Assembly: GCF_003590095.1 (NCBI RefSeq)
Contig: NC_039501.1
Span: 868,001-932,000 of the forward strand
Length of the DNA: 64,000 bases
Origin: Trichoplusia ni
Taxonomy: Eukaryota; Arthropoda; Insecta; Lepidoptera; Noctuidae
Direction of reading: 5' to 3'
Each line of letters starts with the position of its first letter. Positions within the stretch are counted from its first letter, which is position 1. Below, piece after piece: positions 1-12,241 of this stretch. A model generated the notes under the pieces. The model did no database searches, had not been told where the DNA came from, and worked only from the letters and a program-made list of their open reading frames with translations. Both the position numbers and the translations under genes were made by a program.

Positions 1-3000
1 AAACAGATCCGAAATGACAGCTTCCATAGTTAGGACAACAAAAATGTTTAGAACATTCTATTTAAATTCACCAACACATCAATCGTGTGAATCAAAATTC
101 TCCGTCGAAATTGCGAAACGGTCAGGTGCGCGTAACATAGGAGTCAGTTTCCACAATTTGTTGGAATCAACCCATGCGAAAGTGGAATGCCAGGATCGCA
201 CCAATTGAAAATCCACGGTCACTCAATAGGATTTAGTTATGCGAATAAAATTTAATTCATTCCCAACTAATGCACCAAATCAATTTCAATCAAATGCCCA
301 AAATTATTTGGTATTGACATCAAATTTTCCATTACAAGTGATCAGCGTGCAAACAAACATTGCATTCCGAAATCCAAGTCCAAAAAGTTTGTCAAACTCC
401 GAGAATTTTCAGTTCAAACCTAATTAAAAGTTTATTGCGAATAAGTTTTATTTTCCGTCAAACATTTTATCAATGAGCAAATGATTTGATGACATTTTCG
501 AACGTCAGAAGACGTTGCTAATGAAGGTACTTGTTCCCAACGGACTTAAGAATATGCTTTATTTTTGAGGAAATATATTGTATTGTCTATCAGGATAATA
601 TCTTTGATAGTTCTACTGGGTTCATATTATTGGTATTAGACTAATAATAGACAGCGTTTCCTTTTCCGTCTCTAGAAGAGTATAAGAACAGATATTCAAT
701 TGAGTTTAAGTATCAGAGTTAGTATTTATTTATAATTGCGGGAAGCAAATATCATAATTATTGGATCAGTAGTCTTTAATACTAGTTCTTTCAAACGTCT
801 CAGACTTATAACGACTTTTGTATCCATTAAAATCTGTGAGTTATGTGTCATTAAATCTAGATCAGCTTCTATAAAGATTTTATTATTTTTTCCTTTAAAC
901 TTAGAAGCAATAAAACTAAAAATTGTACCTGTCTGGCTTCACTAAAGCCCATACTTAAGTGTCAATTTAATAACCAATCATCGTTAATTATCATTATTAT
1001 CTATAAAATGTATCCCAGATATGTCGTTGCATAAATTTAATTTATCACATCCGTATTGTCAGCTGACGCGTTATGCGTTTCCAAAATATTAAAATGCATA
1101 CTCGTAAGTCATTACAAAATGGCTGTCGTTTTATTGACTTTGACGGTCATTAAATCATTTATGACGATAAAGTTTTGATGGCTATAGTTGTGGAATGCAC
1201 TGAAGTTGATTATGGGGTACAGCTTAAGTATGTAAGGCTTAACGATTATCTGAGGATAAGAGCCACTGAGCATGAGAATAAAATAAAATAACGGGAAACT
1301 AAATGGCTTGAATTTCAATTTTACAACAATTAAAAAATACAGTGAACTGGATTTTATCCTTTTTGAATAAAGTTAAGAAATGTAATACAGAATAATACGA
1401 AACAAAGAAGTTGGTGAGAATCAAATATACAGGTGATGCTAATAAAAGCGCGGTTAAAAACAAAAACGAGAATTATTAAGACGTAACCGGAATGATGTAG
1501 ACAGTAAAGTCAATTTCGAATAGTCTGTTTCTATTTGTTGCTTATATTTTTACAAGTCCATAAGTACTGACCAAAGTAAATAAGAATCTCAACGAAAAAT
1601 TAATTTGCCTGTCCTCCTTACCCGCATAACTAAGTGAGCTTGTCCGCCAGGACATATAACTCAAAAAAATCGATAGCCCGTTTAAAGCGAGCCAAATTCT
1701 GGGTACAGTAAAACTAAAAATTAAACAATCCAAGTTGGTTGACTGCCAACTATCTTTGTTTCATTGATGCATATCGCCATGCTCTTGGCACAAGGTTTTG
1801 TGAAAACGGGCTTCTTGACTACTCCCGTTGATTTTCTTGATAAAAATTACAATATGTAGTACGGAATTTTAGAACTGGTTGGGTTTCCGTTGACGTTTCG
1901 GAAATTGCTTTTGAGGGGTTTGAGTTATGATTTGTTTGTTTGTTTTTGTGTCTTTAAATGAGGATTTATTGCATGTGGATATATTATTTTGTTCTATTAT
2001 ATCAATTTCCAATTTGTTTATGTAATTGTCTGTAGTTGACATCTGATCAAACAACGTATAATACATTTCATTACCTTGAATCAAACTCGACTTACTTTCA
2101 AAGACCCCAAATATTTATGAGTGACCAACGGTGTTTGTTATCCTATTTAAAGTGAAAAGAATACAGCAAAGCTCCAAATGATAAAACTGTAAACAAATCT
2201 ACTTTATGAAAAATAAATGAAACCCTTAATTACGTCTCAAGATTAAAGAATAAATGACAAAAACCTTTCAAGTAGACGTGAATCTATACGAATACCAGGA
2301 CAATGAACCAAGCGACCATTCAATGCCATCCAAAGCCGAGTATTTAAATTCAAAAAAATCTCTTTTCAACTCTATTAAGCCCGAACCCTAAGTCGCATGA
2401 ATAGTATCAACAAAACACGATAAATCGGTCCAATCTTGAATGTTGGCACTTATTCCGATGCAGGGGCTGTATCAATACAGATTTTTATCTCGGAACTTCC
2501 TGTATAGTTGGAAGACCGTATTTTGTAGTAGCGTTCCGAACGAAAATAAAAACTGACCGAAACCGTTGGGCAAAGGTTCAGCTAAAGGCAAATACGTTAG
2601 GGTTGGTCCTTTTGATTACGGAGTCCTTTGAGAGGAAACGGATCAGAAACGATTTTACGCTGAATATATTATAGCAAGTCAAGTTAGTTTGCTTAACTTT
2701 GATGGACATTCCACTCGAAGCTTGGTCGGATGATACCACTATCAGGTTTTTCAAACAAATCGTGTCAATCCAACTTAATCAAATCGCATCACACCTCCAC
2801 TATTAGTATTTGAAATATAAACACGAAAGCCTCCAAACACCCGTGCATATACAAGAAATAAATTCTAAAAATGTTCAAGCGAACGGTCAATAAAAATTTT
2901 TGCTTCAAGCTCAGAAAAAAAATGGACGACAAATCTCGTTTTTGACCTTTCCCTTTGTGCTATGGACGAACGCATTCAGGACTCACAGTGCTGCTCCCTT

Positions 3001-6000
3001 TGAACCGTGTCAATATATGCTCGTTGTTTATTAAAAGCTACGAGCTTTGTTTTTGCCTCAAAATTTTGATAGAGGGCGCTACGTCTGTTTATTAAAAGAG
3101 TAAAGTCCAAAGTAATTTTTTTAGCTGTGTAGTAAATTTTTGGAAACATTTTCGAGAGGCGACGGAAAGTCATGTGTTTTTGTTTCACAAGTAGCATGTT
3201 TAAAATAGGCGTGATGTTATTGCAATGGGATGAAAAGTTTAATAATTTCACTCTTTCTTTAATATTTTTTCTCCATTACCCATATTTGACAGACACTCTT
3301 TTGTCTTTGAAGTGCCGACTGCCTTTTATACCGTAAAGAATATTAAAATATCTTTAATTACTTTTTACCATGCACCGTTTCACCTTTTACAATTTAATCT
3401 AAAACAAAAGGTAAGGAATTAATTAACAAAATTAAATGACGTCATCTTATTAAAATCCTGGTTTTTGGCCGAAGTCTCCGCCGTTTGACTTCCTTATCCC
3501 TCGGGGAAGGCAACTTCCTCATTTTCCTCTGGACCTCTGAAAGAATTATAAGGTGCAGGTATTTGCTTATGTATATTACGATACTTAGAACTGGTGTTCA
3601 AGATAATTTAATATATAAAAATTTCTCTATAACCTGATTGTGATTCATTTTGCTATTCAATTGGAAAAGAGTCATAAAGTTTATACTGCCATAAGCTTTC
3701 GAATCTCATTCCAAAGAATTCTCATTACCAGTCCTCATTTTATTCCAATTCTTTTTTCCGATCTAATTACATCACAATCTATCCAAGCCTTCGATCCGTG
3801 CCCGCGTATAGCAGGACCAATGGACAAAAAAGAATTCGGAGCTAAGGACCAAAATGTCCCAAATAAGAACAATAAAGGCTTGACCTACGCTTTGATACCT
3901 CATTTAGCTGTGGCTGTGTTTGCCCTCTTGACACTATTTGTGCGGAATTGTGGATCTATTGTGTTTCTTGATTACGGACATGGGCTTTAGTTCTCTGGTT
4001 ATTAGAGTTCTCTCTCGTTTTGGGATCATATTCGAGTACGCTACCGTTCTCGTGTATTTAGACGAATTGTTTTTGTGGAATTTTTGTTAGTTTGTTTGTT
4101 TAAGTGCTATTTTCCACGAATTGCTATTCGATATTTTAACTTACCATTTTTAAAGATTTCAAACTTTTGAGACTGTTTAATTTTAATTTAATGTCGAAAA
4201 GTTCAACTTACTCGTCTCCAAAGTTCTGAGTTTCATTATTAAAGTCACTTTTTTCAATAACGTTTGCTTGAATACTTTTCTTTTCGTCTTAAATTCTGAT
4301 TATGTTCTATGTTACATAGCTCCATGTTTTCACACAAAAGCGGAGATTCTTTCGTATTCTTGAGCGCGTCAAAGTCTCGAAAAGAACTACACAGTTGGGT
4401 TTTAATTAGGCTCGCCTTATCTACTTTCTCCAGGCGTCTAGAGGGAAGGAAGTTGAAAAAGTCAATAATTACCTTTTCCCACGGTCAGAAGTGGCTTTTA
4501 GTAGATTCTCTTGGTTATATAGCAAGCGTTCAGCGGAAAACGATGAGCGATTTGTTAATGTTACTAGATTTTCTGACACAATTCTTAATTTAGACAAAAC
4601 TATTAATACTGATATACATGAATTACCTTTGAGCTAACATAGCTTTATTTCCTATGTAACGACTTGTAAACACATCGATAGATTTACTGTATTACTTTTA
4701 TATATATATATTTACTGCTAGTTTTAATATGCATAACAACAATTTTCTACCAATTTCATCATTCGATCTCTGTTGTACTCAACTCCACTTAACAATCACA
4801 ACCGCAGTAGCTACCCGCTTCCGCCTATCGTTACGACCCCAGCCCTCCCTTACAAGCGGCACTTCTAATTGCATTATTAACCTGGCACATTTCGATTGGC
4901 GAAACCCTTTTGTTTTTCGTTTTTTAGGGTTCCCCGGGAATCGCTTCTTTGGAATTGGATTACAGAATTATTTAAATCTATTTAACGAAACAGGTCTCCT
5001 TAGGATGCTAAGTTTAGGCGTTTTTCTTTCTCATTGAAGTACACAGATTTGTTTTGTTTAGTCTCTCGAGATTCTCAAAAGGTAATTTCAATTCTGATTC
5101 TGTTTGTAGTTCGGATCGGAGGTTTTTATTTTGTTCTGAAATCTGAAATTTCGTACGAGTTGTTTTCCCGTAATTGGATTGTTTGAGATTTTTTTTCGAA
5201 TACCTACATGACCTACTTGAAAGCCAACATGAACAGCCAATATAAAAATAAATTTGGTATACAATTCTCTTGTGTTAAAATTGAATTACTTACCAAGATT
5301 CTGCAAATTGATTTCAAACCAAAAATATACATCATATAAGATCTAATTTCAATAACCGAAGCTAATCCAATTGAGTCTATAAAAGTTCAAACACTCGAAA
5401 TTCTTCATCGAAACTTGATTTCAGAGTTTAAAGACAGTCAAGAGGCAGGAAAGTTTACATAGATAAAGCAATCCTCTATCACAGGTCGCTATTCCATTAC
5501 CAATGACTCTTCAAAGCTCCCTCCACTTTAACTATTTACTATTCAAGTTTCGTCGAAGCATTTACTAAAGTAACTGGCTAACTGTATATTCGTAGGACCC
5601 TTTTTCTTTGGAAACTTTCGTAGATGTTCAGAATAAGTGACGGGAATTTGAGAAATTAGGGGAAAGTCGTCAGTTTCGCGAACATCTTTAACCTTAATTG
5701 GGTGACAGGTGATGTTTTTGTTATTAACTTTTATGGCAATTTTAGGGCTATACTTTGATTGAATATTAGTTATATCAGCTTTTAATTTGTGTTATGTTTT
5801 AATCTGACTTAGAAGTGTTTGTGTAACTATCCTAATTAAATGCAGATTTTGTTATTTTTGATATAATAAATAGACAAGGTAATTATTCTCATATTTATAT
5901 CTATTACCATCGTCAAAAGAAATCTGAGTGTATAAAAACCAAAATATGTACCTACTTCGTCTGTTGACGTCACTAGTTTTTTTTTCATTAGGATTAAAGA

Positions 6001-6125
6001 TTCACTCATAAATATCTGCGTTTGTATCTATATACATAAAAAGCTCATATATTACGACCTATATCCCACTCCCCACTATAATCTAATCCATATTTTATTG
6101 TTGGAATCTTCCTATACATCCCCCC

Positions 6126-6139
6126 GTTACCATGACAAC
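6126..6139. promoter_or_regulatory. X-box (RFX-type) motif
   Basis: GTTACCATGACAAC is a full-length match to the imperfect-palindrome X-box (GTNRCC, 0-3 bases, RGNAAC type) bound by RFX transcription factors, which control ciliary and neuronal genes in animals. Only the sequence match is seen; use in vivo is unknown, and a chance match in 64 kb is possible. Confidence 0.3.
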
Positions 6140-8257
6140 GAAACCATAACGGCTCACAAAGAATACGCCATTCATGGGGCATTGATGGAATGTATTGTTA
6201 CGAAGCCTGTGTACAGCTTTATAGGGAAACTAGTTGTTTTTCGTGGCTCTGCCTGTTATTGCGGATGTAAGGACCAAAAAAATATGATAGTACCTACAGT
6301 TCTTTGTTCAACTTTTGTCACTGCTTACAAAATATTGCTATTTTTCAACTGGGTTGCGAAGAAAATTGTGTCGCGTTTAGTTTCGGAAAAATAATTACGT
6401 GATAACGTGTCAGGTGCAAGGGTGGCACGTCGTGTTTCTTTTTCGAAGCTGAAAGACATCGGAAATAAGTTGAACGGGAATTCATTCAGCTACCTCCCGG
6501 CGTTTTCACATCCTGATCAAACACGTGAAGTATAGAAACTTTGGATTTATATTTCCTACAAATTTTCTTCTTCATTTGAAGTACTTTAGGTCTTACAAGA
6601 ATTTAAATATTATATTTTGAGACTAGATTTTTTTCCTCATTTCAGCTAGACAATTAAACGTTAACCTTTGAACTCTTTGTCTATTAAAAGCCTAATCAAA
6701 AAACATGTGACTGTGTTAATATACCTACAATTTTTTGAAGCAACTCAAAACCAATACAAAGTGCCACGCGGACCGCAACAAAGGCAGGTTCCCACCTTTG
6801 TGAAGCGTCGCTTGTCAGACAACAGTATCCGGTGTCTGAACCACAAGGTATAAGTGTGTAGCGGGCCTTGTAGCCTCGATCTAAGTGCTTCGGGGTGTTT
6901 GGTTCAATATTACTCTTCTATTTATTATTAGTCCAAACTGTCCCTGTGTTTGTTAATCATTTGTTGATGAAAATGTTTATCGAATTTTTTTCTAATTGAT
7001 CGAAGATTTTCTTGTTAGGTTCCATGTTGCATATATCCATTTGTTCACCCAAATAAAACTATTGCTTTCAGACACACTAGAGTCCATAGAATGTTGGTAG
7101 TATTCCAGCATGAAAAGCCTTTAGTAGTCGTAATTACTTTTGAGAAAGTCTTCAAATGTATTAATATGAACCTTACAAAAAATATGTAACTACGGTATGA
7201 GTCTGCCCCTTGTATCTTATACTAATTCAGACCACTTACAACACACGGTAGCATACGGTCTATGTTGGTTTAATATATGTAAATATTATCTTCCTCTTTC
7301 CAATCATTCGGCGTCGATACAGTATTTTTCTATCATTCGTCTCCACTATCACTCAGTAAATACATTTTGTTGATTTAACCTAATCTCTTTCCTCGTTCCT
7401 TATCATTAAGGATAAAAATCAGAATAAATTGGCAGCCAAATTCCGGAAATTATGATTCAGCGTTTGACCTCGATGTGGATCTCGGACCATCCATAAACAG
7501 CTCCAATAAACTTTTTGGCCAAAGATCTATTTTAGTCCTTCAGGGCGAACAGGACACAATTTGAGAATGAGCTTAGTAACCTTGATAGAACCTGAATAGA
7601 TTTACATATAATTAAACACCCTATATTAAACTTCGGAAATAAGGTCGACGGGGCTATCCTTTACGGGCATTAAATCTGTTTTTGTGTCTACAAGGACCAA
7701 TATAACCGCTTTTCAGGCATCCCTTTATGTCGAGCTCTTTCACTCAACATATTAATATCAGTATCTGTGTTGGGAGTTTTCGCAAGTAATTTATGATATA
7801 AAAGATTTTCTTTCACAATATTCTTATACAAAACAGCATTGATCATTACGTTTTTATACTAGTTCCTTACAAATTATCTTGTTTTTAAACCGCTGTGACT
7901 TATAAATTACGTCTGTTTTAATGTATTATGCTTTTAAATGGTTGTGACAAGTTACACCGAGAGTTTTGTTACATTTATTTACGTGGAGTGCGCTTCATAC
8001 ACGGTACGAAGTAGCAAAATAAATTTTGTCCCGTCATGTTTGTATGGCAATTATTTTCACATTTTAATTTGAAAAAGTTTTCGAAACATCGTCTAATGTA
8101 TGAGTAATAGTTCATTTAGAATTCGCTAATAAGACTGTTGTTGACTTTGTTTATTCGCATAATAAAATCTAATAGATTCTAAGACCGTATTAATTTTAAG
8201 TTGCGGCTAGTCTACCGAGATGGAACAAATCATTGCCTCCACTAAGGCCTTTATTTC

Positions 8258-8355
8258 TTGTGTCGCAAGGGTATCCACAAATATTCAACTCATATGTATA
8301 AGACACCCAGACTCTAGAAAGGAATTTGTCGATCATGCTTGTCCGCAAGTATCAA
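8258..8355 (-). mobile_element. Degraded tRNA-SINE body (HaSE1-like)
   Basis: The reverse complement carries, in order, a diverged version of the block found at 43481-43570 (aatgcttg, ctgagtctgggtgtct, gacttgaatgtttgt). The tRNA-like head is not recognisable. This is an old insertion, and the small open frame across it is incidental. Confidence 0.4.
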
Positions 8356-9088
8356 ACTCCAAACAAATCGCTTTACTAAACAAATCGGCAATCTGTGCAC
8401 GAATTAACAAACATAATGCTAATTTAATAAACGAAAACATTTTTCTGGCTTAACCAAAGCATGATAATTGAGCTTCCACATTTTTACACGAAAAATTCAT
8501 CAGTAAAATAACTCGAAATCTCCAAGGATTATATTTTAATTTACGATGTTCAGTATTTAACCCCCCTCTCACCTTTGAACCATCCCTCAAATGGTCGTGA
8601 TTAATTATAATTAATGCTTTTTGAATTAATGAAATAATGCGACTGCCTGATAATGTCAGGTCGGCAGAAATAATATTTATTGGTCTTCTGGTCCTTTTAT
8701 CTAAGAAGCTCAGTTTTCATTGATATCGAGAAATTCGGAGTATTGATTTTATCGTTTTTTAGATAAATGTCATCTTTAACAATAATTTATTTCTTCCTTT
8801 TAAACCTATAGTCTCGTGTAAAATACTACCATCGCTAGAAATAACTATTGATAAACCTATTCGGACCCAAGATTACTTGAATTAATAGAAAATTTAACAT
8901 TGTCAGTCATGAGACGTCAATTTTCTAAATAGAAAAAATCAAGAAAAGAACGCTAACACAAAAACCTTACTTACTTTCAAACTACTACTTAGTCCAATTA
9001 CAAATTACAATAAAAACACAACCTAAAACCAACACCAATAAAACACAATTCCCAAAAACAAATTTAACATGATTTCTCTTGTTCACAG

Positions 9089-9247
9089 CTCCACCGAACG
9101 CAGTCGAGATCGCAAACCACCCTCCAAGCTCGAAGTTGGAAGTCAAGGAAGGCGAGGACGTGTCTCTCGAGTGTCTCGTGAAGAATGCCAAGCCAGCAGC
9201 CAAGATCGTATGGTTCAGAGGGAACGTCGAGCTCAAAGGAGACAAAG
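9089..9247 (+). CDS. Exon A, nephrin-family adhesion receptor (Ig C2 domain, N-terminal half)
   Basis: Internal exon of an immunoglobulin-superfamily receptor. A TTCACAG acceptor ends at 9088 and the AAAG/GTAAGG donor begins at 9248. The 159 bases start with the last two bases of a codon (phase 1 intron before) and end with one base of the next codon (phase 1 after). The peptide opens with a proline pair (PPNAVEIANHPP), then KEGEDVSLEC with the B-strand cysteine and KIVWFRG with the C-strand tryptophan, as expected for a C2-type Ig domain. It is clearly richer in G+C than its surroundings. Nephrin-family proteins are membrane adhesion receptors; fly Sns and Hibris bind Kirre/Roughest in myoblast fusion and in the nephrocyte diaphragm. 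The exon is joined in frame to 19716-19791. The family assignment rests mainly on exon D. Sns versus Hibris, or another nephrin-like paralogue, cannot be decided here. Confidence 0.85.
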
Positions 9248-10921
9248 GTAAGGATACCGTTACTGGGACATTGGATTGGTCCTTTAGTCCGCGCTGATGT
9301 TGATATGACATGGACGTGGCAGTTGGTAAATGCTGAATAGTTGCGAATATGCTGTTTAATACAATTGGATTAGGAGTTAGTCGTATTTGATAGTGGTTAG
9401 GGATTAAGATAACATTAGTTAAAATATGAATGGAATATGTTGTTTATTCATGCATTTATCTGTCTTTAGATATATCTAAGATGAGTAGTCCTCAATATAA
9501 CGTTACTAGTTTTTAAATTGTAGTCGTAGGTAGTAATATGACCACATTACTGGGAAGATTCGTAACCTTTTCAGAAGTAATTAATAATAATAAAAATATC
9601 AGTTTCACAATCATCTAGAAATAGATACATGTCCTTTTGTCCAAGAAATATAAAAACCAGTTATCAAAACTACAAAAGTCTGTAAAATTAGATTTCAAAA
9701 TGAAGTTCATTTTATTAGCAAGGAGCATAGTCGTTGTTGCCGTGGGAATGCTATCGGCAGACTGAGGTGTTGAACCATACTGCATTAAACACAAGGAAGT
9801 GTCTTTACAGCTCAAGTAAAAGATACTGTTTCGACACGTTTAGACTGGAACTCGTTCAATGGAATTAAGTTTTAATTGGTTATACGAACTCTTTAAAATT
9901 GGATCTGGGTTTATTATATTATTATTTTCTCTTATGGTTGATTCTATATGTGTATTATCGAGGTACAATTGTGTTTCAAGGATTTAACATTGATTACAAA
10001 TTATTTTAATCTCTGATTATATTTTAAGACACAACTTTGAGAATAATCAACAGACGGATTTAAGAGTAAAGTTTTGAGTCATTCGCGAAATAAAAGTAGT
10101 GAAAACAAATAGAACTTTTTTCAATAAAGTTAAAGATTAAAATAAAAGTATCAAAGTTCTTTGCATTTTACCGTAGGAAAATCATATTAAAATTCGTTTC
10201 GAAAGGAGTTCGTTTAATAAATCCAATAATACCGTGCCAAGTCGAAGGTTTTCCAATTAATCGTAGATCATCTAGGTAGGTCCGGTGCGTTTCAGACCCA
10301 TAATGAAATATTCAAAGAAAATTGCTGATAAAATCATCGGCTTGTGAAATTGTTTTCAGATTTTTAATTCGATGTGTTCAATTTTGATTTCGGGATTTTT
10401 TTTTGGATTAATATTGAGTACCTGATGAAATAATTGATGTTTGTCGTGTTATATATGCTGGTTTTAAGATTATCCATAAAATAATAATAAAAAATAGCTC
10501 AATTCAAATCTCACAATTAAAGAAAATATAAATACGTATAACAATTATAATTTTGACAGCAATAATTGCGCAAATAATGCTTTTATTTTGCATTCATCTA
10601 ATACGTAATCCTACCAGTCCTTCATTGTCCACTAGACCAAAACAAAATTAAACAAATGAATCTTCAAGTATATTAAAAAACAATCAACTTATTATTTTGA
10701 TCAACTTTCGATCTTCAAAACACTTACAAACAATACGAAATTAATATTAGTCTGTTTTATTTAAACACTTCTCGATAATTGGTCGGCACAACACTAATTG
10801 GCTCATCGCAGCTACGGTCATTAATTAAACAAGTTTTCGATTTCAATTAGTAAACAATTGCAGTGTGCTATAACGAGGCTCGTCGAAGTGGTGTCGTGAT
10901 ATCGATATAATCAACTGTAGG

Positions 10922-12241
10922 TAGTGATGTGGATGTAAATGTATCGATATTTCTCTTGGGATGGGTCTGTCAGTCGTCGTTTCGGTGAATATTTACTAAT
11001 GGGTAATATATGGTTCGTGGTATTGTATTCCGACATACGACGAACATTGATGGGTCCAAATCTAAACTATCTCCTCCATTTTGAACCATATTAATTGGAA
11101 TGGCAACCCGTAGAACAAAATTCATTTTAAAAAGCAACTGTATTTCATTTACATTAGATAATGAAATAATTAGGATTTTCTATTAGCTAAACTCCACTAA
11201 TCACTGTTAAGGGGTGATTGATTAAACACCAATTTAAGTTATTCAATCATGCGATAGTGTGATAGAGGAAAGGGATGTGACGATATTATTATTTTTTAAG
11301 TGTGTATGCCATTTGTTCTTCTTTTTATATGGTTGACATTCAACTTTTTCTCTTAGGGATAAATAGGCCTCTGACGTAGCGCACATCCTGAAAAAAAAAC
11401 ATGTTTGCTGATTTTGGTGCCCTGTTTTCCTTCAAAATTCTTCTTCAAAAAGGGGATTTGAAAAGACATTAGTGCGTGCCGGGTTTTGAACCTATAACCA
11501 TTGCTTGGCAGTTCAACGGTCCTGCCACTAGGGTAACTCATTTTTTTCTTTCTAGTTTTTCACTGTGTGGGTTAAATACATATAGTAATAACTCAAACCT
11601 TCAAATAGTATTTCTATTTGTGAAGAAGACTTATTCTCTAATGCGCATTTCTAATCGGAATATTCCGTTCCAGAGTTTCTGCCAATGTTGAATAGACACC
11701 GAAACACAAGACTACACAACAATTAATACTCCGTACTTTAAGCAAATATATATAACTACAATATTAACATTCCTTACTTAGCAAATGTACACAATTTCCC
11801 TCAAATGAATTGAAATGTACTCACAACAAGTTATTTTTATAATCGATTTTGCCAATACATGAATTATTTATTTAACGAAAAATATTTTCATTCATTGTTA
11901 ATAACTTTTTGCCGAAGTCATTGTCATATTTGCTCACTAATCTTAATAAAAACAATGTGAGTCCTCAATACTTTCTTTCCGATCTCAGCGAACCGCCAAA
12001 CCGGATAAAATGAAACTAGTCAATTATGTAACCCATAATACGGCTTAAAATATCACCACAAAAATCTTTCCACCAAAAACCAATCCCAATTCGTACGCAT
12101 GTTAAACAAAATCAAGCAAACTGACACGATGTTAAAGTTTGACAAATATTAATAGAAAAAAGTCGATATTGAACCCGTCACAACACTCCGAGTTTCATGG
12201 CATAAAATATTAGATGTCGATATTCGTTAGTTGCATCACTA
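10922..12241. mobile_element. Candidate non-autonomous DNA element, ATCGATA-type ends
   Basis: The left end reads TAGTGATG and is followed about 20 bases later by TATCGATATT. The right end is CATCACTA (TAGTGATG on the other strand), preceded by ATATCGACATC in the same inverted layout. The same end structure recurs at 35545-36851, 46214-46571 and 55114-55866. TAGTGATG-like ends are compatible with hAT-type elements, but no 8-bp target duplication was seen and no transposase frame exists inside. The pairing of the two ends is inference. Confidence 0.4.
11353..11545 (-). mobile_element. Degraded tRNA-derived SINE, GCACTAATG family
   Basis: Read on the minus strand, TAGTGGCAGG resembles a pol III A box. 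About 40 bases on, GGTTCAAAACC is a diverged B box, followed by CGGCACGCACTAATGTC. A second relic at 33130-33240 has the same order (tagtggc, ggtttgatcc, then accaatg), which supports one old SINE family. The minus-strand open frame across it is not a gene. Confidence 0.4.

Larger units (their letters stand above)
1..9088. other. Upstream noncoding sequence, probably intron
   Basis: No exon, RNA gene or intact mobile element was recognised here. The only open frames are short, AT-rich and without recognisable motifs. The acceptor at 9088 means at least one upstream exon exists, because the first coding codon is completed from a previous exon. That exon was not found in this stretch, so this is most simply the end of a large intron. 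Inside it are an RFX-like site near 6126, CRE palindromes at 3437 and 5965, and an old antisense SINE relic near 8258. Confidence 0.6.

Noticed and set aside
3640..3990. 116-codon + frame
   Set aside because: No recognisable domain, no splice-site context linking it to the Ig gene, composition like the surrounding intron.
8985..9311. Minus-strand frame of 108 codons, and the second + frame at 9069-9251
   Set aside because: Both overlap exon A out of frame; the chosen frame has the Ig cysteine and tryptophan and continues in phase into exon B.
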